Shown piece by piece: positions 22,691 through 32,933 of a stretch of 64,000 nt of DNA (within the stretch, counting starts at the first letter, position 1; the number at the start of each line of letters is the position of its first letter). The notes below the pieces were generated by a model. The model saw nothing but the letters and a program-made list of their open reading frames with translations, did not search any database and had not been told where the DNA came from. Made by a program: the position numbers and the translations under genes. The DNA comes from Dasysyrphus tricinctus (Eukaryota; Arthropoda; Insecta; Diptera; Syrphidae), in contig OY992531.1 in NCBI GenBank assembly GCA_963921185.1, forward strand, positions 153,308,171-153,372,170, in the 5' to 3' direction.

Positions 22691-22995
22691 TTCCGAAAAT
22701 ATTATGTTTTAAAAAAGTGGGAGCGGCAGTGGGTGGAAGTTAATTGTATTGGTTTTTCATCTCGTCAATTATCATGTCTATAAATTTCATCAAAACCAGT
22801 ACCTATGTGGTTTAGTTTTTAATGGAATTTTGGGCATACTACCTCCAAAAAATATAGCGACTAAGACAACGGGGTTTAGAATATCGTGATGTCTATCCAA
22901 GTTTTCTGATTCTCCTATGTATACTTCAATCGATTAAGGTGGTTAGACAAATCGGTAATAAAATTTCTACGGGATTCCAGTACACTACAGTGCAG
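22690..22995. repeat. Fragment of the element A inverted arm
   Basis: Matches about 18715-19015 with substitutions and small gaps (GCAGTGGG-GGAA-T-AATT, ATCATGTCT, GTGGTTTAGTTTTTA, CCAAGTTTTCTGA-TCTCCTAT, ending ACGGGATTCC). A solo arm, so either a deleted copy of element A or a recombination product inside element B. Confidence 0.75.
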
Positions 22996-23102
22996 TATAA
23001 AACAGACAGAAAAAGAAAGTGAGTTCGTAAAAACGTTTGAATAAAAAACACTTTCTCAAAACTCACAGTATTCCAGATTGTATTGGTCACAAAATGAAAA
23101 TA

Positions 23103-23277
23103 CAGTTGACTCTCTCTAAGTCGAAATCTTCGAGTAAGAGAGAGTTTGCAAAACTTCGATTCAGAGAAAAATAAATAAGTTTGGAAATTTGAGAGGAGTA
23201 TACAACCAACATGGTGAAAAATTCTTGTTAGAGGGAAATTCGACTTAGGGGGAGTTCGACTTAGAGGACGTCGACTG
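23103..23277. mobile_element. pogo/Tigger-like MITE, right arm of element B
   Basis: Inverted counterpart of 20842-21035, flanked by TA (23101-23102 and 23278-23279). Its presence in both arms shows that it was part of element B before or during arm formation. Confidence 0.7.
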
Positions 23278-23740
23278 TAGTTACATAAAATTGGTAGCAA
23301 ATTAAATTATCTACAAGATTGATTATGACAAATTTTGCCCTAAGCTTGACGGTTAAGGAGTTATTGTGCTGTAAAGAGGGAATAAACTGAAAATCTTACA
23401 AAATACGAAATTTTAACCTTTTTTGAGAGCTCCATAGCGCTGATTGTAGTGGTTGTACAAAAATATTTACTGGATCATATTTGTAGGAAATTTTATTTTC
23501 TACAAAGTTTCTATATACTTTTTTCCGTAACAATGTACCGAAAAGAAGTTATAAGCAAAAAACTGAGAAAAGTGCCAATTTTTTGTAGTTTTTCCAGGAT
23601 TTTGAAGGGGGCGGAGGGGGCGTGGTTGTGGAATTTTGGAATTTTCATCTTCTAACCATACCATATAACATATCAAAAATTTAGAACTACCCGACCTTTT
23701 GTAGGGTAACCCCCCTATTTTTACCTCTATTTACTGGACT

Positions 23741-24929
23741 AACACTGGACATGAACAAAATTTTAAACTTGGAAACTAAAATAAAATATATAGGTATTTC
23801 ATATTTCACTATTTTTTGAACATGTATTTCTGTAGCCGTATTAGTTTATTTTTTCTCGACATGTTAAAAATCCAACCATAGTTCATGCACAGTGGAGACG
23901 GGAGACGACATCATATGCAAAACACCCGAAATCTTTCAAACATTGGAGATCGATTTCTTTTTTGGGTTGAAAAGAATTTATAAAAAAAATAGATTTTGTA
24001 TGTGATTGTGTGCGTTGGCCATTGACATACATTTTGAGGCAAAAAGTAAACAAATTAATGGCCATACAAATACTCAAAAGTGCATTCAGATTTACGCGTC
24101 ATTTAATACGATTGAAAACAAATATATTTCCGGGAATAGTAGCAGAAATAGACAAAAATTGTTATGCGTCCATTAAACTTAAAAAAAAAAATCCAAAATC
24201 TATCAAAAACACATCAAATGAGGAACACGTCGGCGAGCGCGCGCTTCATATTATTAATTGACTTTGGACACTGCAAATCGAAGTTCATTGATATTTTTAT
24301 CACTTCATATTAATTATGCACTGTCATTTGATTAATTAAAATTTTTTAAGAGATACATTTGTTTTTAATTTATCTAAACGAACGAGAAACACTTTTGAGT
24401 ATTTGTATAGCACCGCAGAACAAAACTTTCAACCCCAGAGAAATGTCAAATCTTGTTGTGTTTTGTTTTTTTCTCCATCTTGTTGTTGTTTTTTGTGACC
24501 AAGGTATACCAAAATGGATGGCGAACAGCTCCAGATGGCACTCTTGTCGACAGGAAGAATTGTTAAGCATGATACCCAATATCGATTGACGTGTAGATAA
24601 TAAGAGTTTCGTGAAAATTAGCGTACTCACTATTAAGAGTATTATTAACCACCAAATTAAATTAACTTATGGCTTTTGCATGTTGGCGCTACACTACACA
24701 GAGAACTTTCGAGAGTTTACTTTCATGTTATGTATTTATGTTTTTTGTTCCCTTTTATGACTATTTTATTTTTCATTGTAACATTATTGTCTACCTGTTC
24801 ACATTTATTTATAATCATAAATGATGATAAATTCAAAGAAATAATGCTTAGAGAACTTATCTGCCGGCAATTCAAGTTTTTTAAAAACGCCACTTAACCA
24901 TCTAATACCACGTTTACATGAGCGGATCA
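23741..24929. other. Rest of the 0.3 kb tandem unit, then AT-rich sequence
   Basis: 23747-23930 resumes the array that stopped at 15945. From 23960 to 24929 I recognise no gene; open frames at 24010-24261 and 24359-24589 have no motif. Confidence 0.5.
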
Positions 24930-25159
24930 AATAATCGGATTCAATCCGAATCGATTTTTGTCTTTTTTCAATAAACTACTCAATCCTATCTTTTATTTTA
25001 AGTTTTGCAAAAGTAAAAGTTAGAGCGTTCCTACTTTAACTTTTGTAGAAAAGTGAAACATTACTACATCTAAATAAACAGATAAAAAGCTGAACCATAA
25101 GCTGTGTTTTTTTCCCTTTCCGAATGGGCTTGGACGAAAAAAACGACGTCGGGGCTAAG

Positions 25160-25201
<42 letters not shown>

Positions 25202-25484
25202 TTTGAACTTTATTTCTTACAAAAACTTAACAACTAGAATTAAATTACAAATTGATTATATTATACAATGGCTAGTTTTTGAAAGAAAAAGTTAAGTACT
25301 ATCTATTGTGCGAAGACAAGTGGCGAAAGTACTTTCTAGTTAAAAAAAAAAAAGTTAAAGTATATATTGTTGATGGGGAAAGCATTCTAAATTACAAATA
25401 ACTTTATTTTAAACAAATAAATAAATATGTATAAAATTTTTTTTTTTTTTTTTTTTCTTTTCAAATTTGAATATAATTTAAAAT

Positions 25485-28457
25485 TTAAACCAATAAATTT
25501 TCAATTTGTGAAAGGTTCAAGGATAAAAGCCATTGTTTTAATTTTCTTAAGAAAACAGATTTCACTCTCTCACACCTAAGGTTAACTGGAAGATGATTAA
25601 ATAAACGAGGGGCTGTAACGTAATAAAATTTTGAAAAATGTGTTTTATGAATTCTTGGTACATTTGCGAAGTTACTGGTGTTAATACGTAAATCAAAATT
25701 ATCAATATATCTCGCATCGTAAAAACCGGAATTTTCAAAAAATATTTTCAAAACTTTGTAGCAATACAAATGTCTTAAAGGTAAAAATTCGAGATTTTTG
25801 AACAGATCATGACTTGGTGTTAAACGATTTACTTTACAGATTATTCTTATTGCATGTTTTTGTTTTATTAATAACGGTTCAATTTTGTTAAAATATGTGC
25901 CACCCCAACAAGAAATTCCATACTGTAGCTTTGATTTGATCAAACCATTATAAACCAGTTTTAATATTGGAAGATTACAATAAAGGCTAAGATGATAAAG
26001 TTGTCTTACAATCCTGTTCATATATTGTTTCAGGTAGGAAGTATGCACTGTCCAACTAAAATTTTGATCCAATATAACGCCTAGATATTTGAAATTATGA
26101 ACACATTCAATTTTAAAGCAATGTTGACTACAGGTTATATGTTCATCAAATAATGTAGAACCACATCCCAAATTAAATTTTGAGCAGCCTGGTGAATGAT
26201 AATATAAGGGCAAGTCCAGACAGTGGTTATCCTTGAGATTATAGATCATAAACTTAGTTTTATCGCTCATAATTAAGTTGTGTTGATTAAACCAACGCCT
26301 AAGTATATCCAAATCAAAATTAACATCCGAAAATAAATCAAGGTAGTTTTTATTCACGTAGGAAAGTGCCGTATCATCAGCAAATGCTGTTATTTTGCCC
26401 TTAAAAGGTTGGTCGAATAATGAGTTCACATATATAAGGAACAATATCGGACCCAAGACAGAGCCTTGAGGAACACCTAGATTTATAAAACATTCCGAGC
26501 TTAAATCATTGTTAATCTTTACAACTTGCTTGCGATTACTCAAGTAAGAAGCGAACCAGTCATAAAAGAAACCCCTAAAACCAGCTTTGAAAAGTTTATC
26601 TAATAATAGATCATGGTCTACCATATCAAAAGCCTTAGTTATGTCAATAAATAATGCAGAAGGTATTTGAGAAGAATTAAGACAGTTATAAATTTCACCT
26701 GACAATTTGAGCAAAGCACTTTCAGTTGATCTTCCTGTTCTAAAGCCAAATTGAGAATCGTTAAAAAACTGAGTTCTTTCTAAAAAAGATAGCATTCTGG
26801 TTTTAACACCTTTCTCAAAGATCTTTGAAAAAACAGATAGAAGAGAAATGGGGCGATAATTGTTTAACAGCATTGAATCTCCCTTTTTGTGAAGGGGAAT
26901 TACTACGGCTACTTTCAAAGATGCAGGAAAAACACCTTTCAATACACACAAATTAAAAATAAAGCATAAAACATCAGCTACCTGAAAGGAAATTTGTTTT
27001 AACAGGGAACTTGATATGTTATCTAAAGACGAGGAGTTAGATGTTTTAAGAGATTTTATAATTTTATGAATTTCAAGAGATGTGAATAGTTCAAAGAAAA
27101 AACTCTCAGATTGAAATTGAGTTTGCTTTAAAACATCATCGAAATATCCAGAAAAAGAAAAAACATTATTTGTGGATCCATGACAGACACCAACATTAGA
27201 AAAAAAATTATTGAATAAATTAGCCACTTCCAAAGGCTCAGATACCGTTGAATTATTGTTGTTTATAACAATTTCGGAATTTGATTTATTTCTGTAGAGA
27301 ATTTCATTAATTACCTGCCATTCCTTTTTAGAGTTACCAACGTTCATAGCTAATTTATTTCTAAAATAATTATTTTTACACAAAGGTATCTCAGTTTTTA
27401 CTTCCAGACAAATTCGTTCATAATAATTCTTTAACCTAGTGTTGTTGGGATGTTTTTTAACAAGTAGACAAAGCTGCTTTTTCTTTTTAATTTTTTTCAA
27501 TAGCGATATGGACATCCATTGCTTAAGACATGTCAGTTTGTTATATTTCCCACAATTATTTTGGCTACAATTGGTTATATACAACTGCAATTTATTGAGA
27601 AACAAGTCAAAAGCAACCGATGGATCATCTGTATTATACACATCCTCCCAAAATTCAAAATTTAAGTTTGATCTTAAAGCAACATAATCTATTTTTTTAA
27701 AGTTTTTATATTCACAGTGTTTATTTCTAAAAACTTTAGAGTCCAGTTGAATACCTGTCAATCTATGGTCAGTTATTTTTAAATCATAGACCCATGTTTT
27801 AAACTCTGTAGAATTATTTCTATTTAGCCTAATAAGAATGTGGTCCAGGCAAGAATTAAGCCGAGTGGGTTGATTGACCAGAGATTCAAAACCAAACGAA
27901 GAAAGCAACGATAAAAAACTATCGGCGTCAGGTGATTGACTTAAAATATTTATATTAAAATCTCCTAACAAAATTAAATTTTTAAACTTTTGAAGCTCCA
28001 AAAATCTCGAAAATTCATTTAAAAAAGTACCAACTGTACACTTATGGAGTCTATACACACAGATAAAACAGTATTGAACACCAGAGAGTTCGCAAGAAAC
28101 ACTTATTATATCTGCACTTTCCAATTTATATTTATTAATTACGCACCCCATTAAATTGTTTCTGTAAAAAACCGCGACACCTCCAGCAGCATAAGACTCA
28201 TTACAAGTTGCATCAAGCGTAAAGTTAGGAATACAATTAAAATCAGTTATTTCTTCTTCAAAGATCCAAATTTCTGAAAGAAAAATTAAATCTGGAAAAT
28301 GGTTCAAAGGTGTAAGATGAGAGAGAAATGTATTGAAATTAGATCGCATACTACGAACATTTTGGTGAATAATTGAGAAACCAGAAGATAAATCATTATT
28401 TGGATGGTCTATACAAAAACAATTCAAATTATTATAATTATTATTATTACTATACAT
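25485..28457 (-). CDS. Non-LTR ORF2: endonuclease and reverse transcriptase (990 aa)
   Basis: Target-primed reverse transcription enzyme. Residues 26-235 form an apurinic-type endonuclease: HQNVRSM (31), SEIW (61), GGVAVFYR (92), LLGDFNIN (163, with Asp166 and Asn168), CLDHILIR (203) and TDH (229-231). The reverse transcriptase spans about 510-780: AVVIPLHKKGD (517), NNYRPISLLSVFSKIFE (532), the metal-binding Asp605 in FIDITKAFDMVDH, GVPQGSVLGPILF (661) and the catalytic box AFADDTA (691-697). No RNase H domain follows. Start is the ATG complementary to 28455-28457, 24 bp after the ORF1 stop. All expected catalytic residues are present and the frame is open to its stop, so the element may be active. 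The domain set fits the CR1/Jockey superfamily; the clade is not resolved by eye. Confidence 0.93.
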   Translation of the reverse strand: MYSNNNNYNNLNCFCIDHPNNDLSSGFSIIHQNVRSMRSNFNTFLSHLTPLNHFPDLIFLSEIWIFEEEITDFNCIPNFTLDATCNESYAAGGVAVFYRNNLMGCVINKYKLESADIISVSCELSGVQYCFICVYRLHKCTVGTFLNEFSRFLELQKFKNLILLGDFNINILSQSPDADSFLSLLSSFGFESLVNQPTRLNSCLDHILIRLNRNNSTEFKTWVYDLKITDHRLTGIQLDSKVFRNKHCEYKNFKKIDYVALRSNLNFEFWEDVYNTDDPSVAFDLFLNKLQLYITNCSQNNCGKYNKLTCLKQWMSISLLKKIKKKKQLCLLVKKHPNNTRLKNYYERICLEVKTEIPLCKNNYFRNKLAMNVGNSKKEWQVINEILYRNKSNSEIVINNNNSTVSEPLEVANLFNNFFSNVGVCHGSTNNVFSFSGYFDDVLKQTQFQSESFFFELFTSLEIHKIIKSLKTSNSSSLDNISSSLLKQISFQVADVLCFIFNLCVLKGVFPASLKVAVVIPLHKKGDSMLLNNYRPISLLSVFSKIFEKGVKTRMLSFLERTQFFNDSQFGFRTGRSTESALLKLSGEIYNCLNSSQIPSALFIDITKAFDMVDHDLLLDKLFKAGFRGFFYDWFASYLSNRKQVVKINNDLSSECFINLGVPQGSVLGPILFLIYVNSLFDQPFKGKITAFADDTALSYVNKNYLDLFSDVNFDLDILRRWFNQHNLIMSDKTKFMIYNLKDNHCLDLPLYYHSPGCSKFNLGCGSTLFDEHITCSQHCFKIECVHNFKYLGVILDQNFSWTVHTSYLKQYMNRIVRQLYHLSLYCNLPILKLVYNGLIKSKLQYGISCWGGTYFNKIEPLLIKQKHAIRIICKVNRLTPSHDLFKNLEFLPLRHLYCYKVLKIFFENSGFYDARYIDNFDLRINTSNFANVPRIHKTHFSKFYYVTAPRLFNHLPVNLRCERVKSVFLRKLKQWLLSLNLSQIENLLV

Positions 28458-28481
28458 AATTTAATGAAATAAAAGTTAAAA

Positions 28482-29336
28482 TTAATCTACTTCAAGTTTA
28501 GAAAAATCCTCAAATGAATTAATTTTTATGGCTTTGTCGCCTTCTTTTTTTCTGATAAGTACAGATGAGTCCCTAACCCAAACAAATTTATATTTTTTCT
28601 TAAGTTTAAGATCATTTGCCATCTTCAATAAAGACCTTGTGTAGCCGGTAAGACAGTCATTGATGTAGATCAAGCTGCTGCTGTTGTTGCTGCTACCATC
28701 ATTGTTGTTGTTATGTTCAGCTCCAAAAATATTTGCAGACATTTTCTCACGATTTTCTTTCACTTTCAACATCAGTCTTTTCTTAAATGAAAGAGAAGAA
28801 AACTTAACACACACAATATTCAAAGAGTGTTTTTTGTGATTTTTATTAGCTTTAACACTCTTAACATAGCACGATTCTATTTCGGAGGGATTGATTTCTC
28901 CATCCATGACAGTTGTGAACAACGTGTTCAATTTATCAGACACGTTCGCACTGCTTACATCGGGAATGCCTAATATGTCAACTTCACATTGTCTCTCACG
29001 CTGCTCAAATCCATTAAGTTTCATCTCCAATAAGTTAACTCTCTTATTAAGAGAAACATTAAAGTCTTCAAGATTTTTAATTTTAGCTAGCGCTTCGGTA
29101 TTAACTCGCTTAAGTTGAATTATCTCATTGTATAGCATTTGCAGCGTTATTGTTGGTAGGATTGTATTGATGTCACTTCCACCTGTAGTTGGGAGAGGGG
29201 AGAGACCTGGGCTATTGATGATTGTAGACGTGCTGGCGCCAGTGATGATGTTGGTAGAATCATTGTATATGCTATGACCGCTATTAATATTTGGATCATT
29301 TTTTTTAGAAGAGAAGTTGCTTGCAGAAGAATTCAT
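28482..29336 (-). CDS. Non-LTR ORF1: coiled-coil protein with FP-like C-terminal domain (about 284 aa)
   Basis: RNA-binding partner of ORF2. The ATG is at 29336 (complement); the open frame extends eight codons upstream without another ATG. A Ser/Thr/Asn-rich N-terminus is followed by a predicted coiled coil (LYNEIIQLKRVNTEALAKI and LNKRVNLLEMKLNGFEQRER), then a region with VDILGIPDV and VKFSSLSFKKRLMLKVKENR, and a C-terminal block LIYINDCLTGYTRSLL ... YKFVWVRDSSVLIRKKEG. The last two parts match the pattern of the baculovirus FP-like domain that occurs in ORF1 of many insect non-LTR elements. No CCHC knuckles. Intact. Confidence 0.85.
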   Translation of the reverse strand: MNSSASNFSSKKNDPNINSGHSIYNDSTNIITGASTSTIINSPGLSPLPTTGGSDINTILPTITLQMLYNEIIQLKRVNTEALAKIKNLEDFNVSLNKRVNLLEMKLNGFEQRERQCEVDILGIPDVSSANVSDKLNTLFTTVMDGEINPSEIESCYVKSVKANKNHKKHSLNIVCVKFSSLSFKKRLMLKVKENREKMSANIFGAEHNNNNDGSSNNSSSLIYINDCLTGYTRSLLKMANDLKLKKKYKFVWVRDSSVLIRKKEGDKAIKINSFEDFSKLEVD

Positions 29337-29564
29337 TTTACATTTTAAAAGCAACAACAACTAAGCCCCTTCGGGCTTAGCTAAGCCCAGAGAATTTTCG
29401 GGGCTTAACTTAAGCCCAGATAAAAACTGTGTTACCGGCATGAATTTCATACATGTTATCGATAGTTTGTATGGACTCTCCATTTTTTTTTCTGTAATGG
29501 CGTCGCTTAGCCCCGATGTCATTTTTTTTCTCCGATTCCCATGGGCTTGCAAAAAAAAAAACAC

Positions 29565-29885
29565 ACCTATAGATGTCGCTGGCATCGATAATTGTTGCTG
29601 AACTAGCCTTTTTCTTGTTTGAAAGCATTCAACTCAACACGAACTTCATACCATTTTGCGCAGAAAGGTGTCGCTAGCTAGCTAATTTATAATTTTTCAA
29701 AGAGTAAAGGCCTAACTACAATTATTTCACTTTTGTACGAAAGTGCAAAAGTGAAAAATACAAATATATGCTAGCGACACCTTCCTGCGAAAAAGAGTAT
29801 GAAATTTGAGTTGAGCTGAATGCATTCAAACACGGAATAGGCTAGTTCAGTAACTATTATCGATGTGAGGGACATCTATTGGTCA
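29565..29885. repeat. Inner palindrome of the 25/30 kb repeat
   Basis: ACATCTATAGGTGTCGC-type sequence at 29565-29690 (GGCTAGTTCAG-like, GAACTAGCC, GGTGTCGCTAGC) pairs with 29760-29885 (GCTAGCGACACC, GGCTAGTTCAG). The centre carries TTTCACTTTTGTACGAAAGTGCAAAAGTG. Confidence 0.7.
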
Positions 29886-30090
29886 GTTTCTTAACTGTTT
29901 ATTTAGATGTAGTTGTGTTTCACTTTTCTGCAAAAGTAAAAGTTAGGAACGCTCTAACTTTTACTTTTGTAAAACTTGAGATAAAAGATAGGATTGAGTA
30001 GTTTATTGAAAAAAGACAAAAACTTTTTTCACTTTTGTACAAAAGTGAATTGAATGTAGTTAGGCCTTAATTGAATGCAGTTAACCCAGC

Positions 30091-30770
30091 GGCTCCATTG
30101 GCAATATTTGAGACAGTAAATTGCCTCACTCATTGCTATTGCCTTTAATAATGCAAATGGAGACGCTTTGTCAATGGCAATGGCAATATTGCCTGGAAGA
30201 TGAAAGGCAATTATTGATTTCCATCGTCAAGGCAATAAATTGAGGAAAAATGGGATTCCCCGTAATTGTGAATGACTTCTTTATTGATTTTTTTCAATTA
30301 AATCGTAGAATATGAGAACGCACATGACAAAATATAGTGAACTAAAAATAAATTTTATTAAAAACAGGGAATTTGAACAGCATTTGACTGCATTTGCTGT
30401 CAAATATTTCTATACACACATTTTATAATTGAAATTGCCTGGCAATGAAAATGCCCACCAAAGCAATAAATTGCCATTCCTATTCCAATTGCAATTGCCT
30501 CAAAAATTGCCAATGGAGCCACAGCGTAAGCCTTAACTCATTGCTATAGCCTTATATAATGCAAATGGAGATGCTTTGTCAATGGCAATGCCAATATTTC
30601 CTAGAAGATGGAATTATTGATTTCCATCGTCGAGGCAATAAATTAAAAGAAAGAAAGCAAATGAGGTTGCCTGTAATTTTTCAATTAAAGGGTAGAATAT
30701 GAGAACGCACATGAAAAAATATAGTAAATAAAAATTCCATATTATCAAAAACAGGATAGCAGATTAAATT
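30091..30770. mobile_element. MITE with GGCTCCATTGGCAAT ends and a partial second copy
   Basis: GGCTCCATTGGCAATATTTG (30091) pairs with AAAATTGCCAATGGAGCC (ending 30520). The interior is rich in TTGCC/GGCAA words. From 30535 to 30770 a second, incomplete copy repeats TGCAAATGGAGA-GCTTTGTCAATGG and GTAGAATATGAGAACGCACATGA in direct orientation, as if duplicated in tandem. Confidence 0.7.
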
Positions 30771-30774
30771 GAAC

Positions 30775-31560
30775 CATCATTAAACTTCCATCAATTCATA
30801 AAATAGCAGATGAGTTAAAACTGCTGAACCACGGACTATAGATATTTACAACGTCGTTAAAATTTTGATGTGAACTTCAGAAATATAAATTCACTAATTT
30901 CGGGGAGTGAACGGACGTTCAACGTTGGTTCAAATCTTAATCCATGGTTAAGAAATTTCAGCTCACCGAATGTATGTTTTCGTTTAGATCTCACCGAAAC
31001 GAGATTTACAGTGTGTGTGTATAAATTAGTAATGCTAGCATAATGTATTTACTTGCTGTCGGAAAAGTAACAGGAGCGCTATAGAAACAAATAACATCTA
31101 ATGTGTGAAATGCGATGCAATTTTTCTAGTTAGAAACCGACACAAAAGATCAGTTTCACAAATGTGGTTTAAATTTTAATCAATGATTTAATAGATTGAA
31201 CTCACTGATTTGGCTGGACTCACTGAGGTTGAACGGAGGTTCAAAGGTGAAGTGAATATGTTACAGTAGCAAATTAAATTGAACCAGCATTGAACTTCCA
31301 TGAATTCATAAAATAGCAGATGAGTTAAAATTGCTGAACCACGGACTTTAGATATTTACAACGTCGTTAAAATTTTGATGTGTACTTCATAAATATAAAT
31401 TCACTGATTTCGGGGAGTGAACGGACATTCAACGTTGATTCAAATCTTAATCCATTGTTAAAAGTTTCAACTCACCGAATTTAACTCTTCGATTTGATAT
31501 CACCGATTTAACTCAGTTAAATCTCCGAAATCAAAACAAGATTTACAGTGTGCCTCCACT
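30775..31560. repeat. Tandem duplication, about 490 bp unit
   Basis: 30775-31010 and 31268-31560 match closely in direct orientation (CATAAAATAGCAGATGAGTTAAA, GAACCACGGACT, CAACGTCGTTAAAATTTTGATGTG, TTTCGGGGAGTGAACGGAC). The sequence between them holds related, more diverged copies of the GGAGTGAACGGA-like motif. Confidence 0.8.
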
Positions 31561-32933
31561 AACAATATTTCTATCAAGCTGATTTAATTTGCACCAGAAA
31601 ATATTTTTTTGATTGCCAGGCAATTGCAGTTGTAATATGTGTGTAGAAAAATTGCAGTGAGGAAGAAATGCTCTTTGTGCTATTAAAATTCACTGCTTTT
31701 AATAAATGCTACGATATTTTCACGAAAAGATTTAGCAGATATTTAACAGAATGATTCACTGTGCGTGAAAAAACGAGACGAGGGTGTGACATAACTCACA
31801 GATAGCTTTTTGTAATAATATGTATATTCGTTCCCGAATTCGCAAAGCGACGAGATATCCCACGACGAGATTTAACAAAATAATACTAAACAAATTAATT
31901 TCCAAGTACTTATTCCATAAATTAAACGTAACGTAAAATGCCTTATTATGAGTATTATCGTCATTATTTGAAACTAATTTAACAAAAACAGCGAGATGAC
32001 GTCACACTCACGTCTTTTCCTCTATCACATCCATTATGTTCGAACCTTTAAGATTCTTCTTACTAATATATGGCAATGCCCTTTCAAACTTGACAAGGAA
32101 ATTAGGATTATTCGTATATGGCAATACTGAATCTGACATTTACCGAGAAAATGTTTTGTTTACTTTTGGTGTTTTTAATTTGTTGAAAATAATTTAGTAA
32201 ATTCGCGTTGTTAGAAGTGTCGTTTTAAGAAAAAAAGTTTATTAATGTGATTCAAATAAAGTGTTTCAATAAAATGTTAATAAAATATATGTTTTGGTGT
32301 GTTTTTATTGATTAGGTTTTTTTTCGTTTGGAGATTTTGATCGTTTGAAAAAGTAAATTAATTATAAACTTTTTAATGAAGAGTTGTTTTTAAAAGTGTT
32401 CCCCCATATTCAATATTAGTTCTGCATTAAAAGAATTTATCTTTTTTTGTTCAGAAATAGGTTTTTTGCGTTGATTTGTCGGTATTGCAAATCTCCATAC
32501 AATTTGTTGGTGTCGGTTTGACATGTCACTGACAGCTCCATATACAAATTTTTTACCCCCATGCCGCAAAAGAAGTTTTACTTCAATAATTTGGAAGAAG
32601 GTTATAACCATTTTTTTAAGAAACATCACTTTCAAAATAATTATTGCTTTTGCTTTCTCACACTTTGTTAAAACTGTAGATGCAATTCAAGTCATCGTTT
32701 TTCATCTTAGATATGCAATCGCTACTTCCACTTTCTCGTGTAAGCAAGAAAACACTTGTTTTATTGAACAATAATGAAAAATTTTTTACAACGTTAATGA
32801 ATCGAAAAAAGCTTTCATGACGGTCTGCCAAACAGATTTGCAGTACAAGGAAACCTATGACTCAAAAGTTGTAGCGGAATCATCGGTTGCACCATATATT
32901 TCTGTTCGGTTTTTGAAACTCAAAGTTTTTTAG
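31561..32933. other. No gene recognised; probable intron of the SAM-domain gene
   Basis: AT-rich. Open frames at 32390-32635 and 32523-32774 overlap on opposite strands and carry no motif I know. If the SAM-domain gene is continuous, this is intron, possibly with a missing exon near 32.7-32.9 kb. Confidence 0.4.

Larger units (their letters stand above)
20390..23740. mobile_element. Foldback-like element B, about 0.67 kb inverted arms
   Basis: The left end AGTCCAGTAAATAGAG (20390) is the reverse complement of the right end CTCTATTTACTGGACT (ending 23740). Arms pair over 20390-21060 and 23077-23740, including CTACAAAAGGTCGGGTAGTT, the AACCACGCCCCCTCCGCCCC block and a pogo-like MITE present in both arms. 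The inner 2 kb contains a 3' fragment of a LOA-type retrotransposon (21066-22090), unidentified sequence, and a fragment of the element A arm (22690-22995). Both outer flanks belong to the 0.3 kb tandem array, so B appears to have inserted there. Confidence 0.8.
25161..29360 (-). mobile_element. Full-length, apparently intact non-LTR retrotransposon
   Basis: Minus-strand element of about 4.2 kb with two uninterrupted ORFs, a 3' untranslated region of about 0.3 kb and a 37-nt poly-A (plus-strand T run 25163-25199). A canonical AATAAA (plus strand 25209-25214) lies about 10 nt before the poly-A. CTAAGC is repeated at 25155-25160 and 29361-29366, a possible 6-bp target duplication. A second internal A run (25437-25456) sits just after ORF2. 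The very short 5' leader, about 24 nt before the ORF1 ATG, suggests slight 5' truncation or an unusually short leader. Confidence 0.85.
24930..30070. repeat. Palindromic repeat that received the intact non-LTR element
   Basis: About 24945-25160 is the reverse complement of 29895-30030 plus about 29515-29580: shared blocks are AATAAACTACTCAATCCTATC, AAAGTAAAAGTTAGAGCGTTCC, GTGAAAC and GACGTCGGGGCTAAGC. The right side carries an extra inner palindrome at 29565-29885. The non-LTR element lies between the arms. Confidence 0.75.

Noticed and set aside
29361..29380. Rho-independent terminator-like GC hairpin
   Set aside because: Eukaryotic context and part of a palindromic repeat; the T run in the vicinity is not linked to it.
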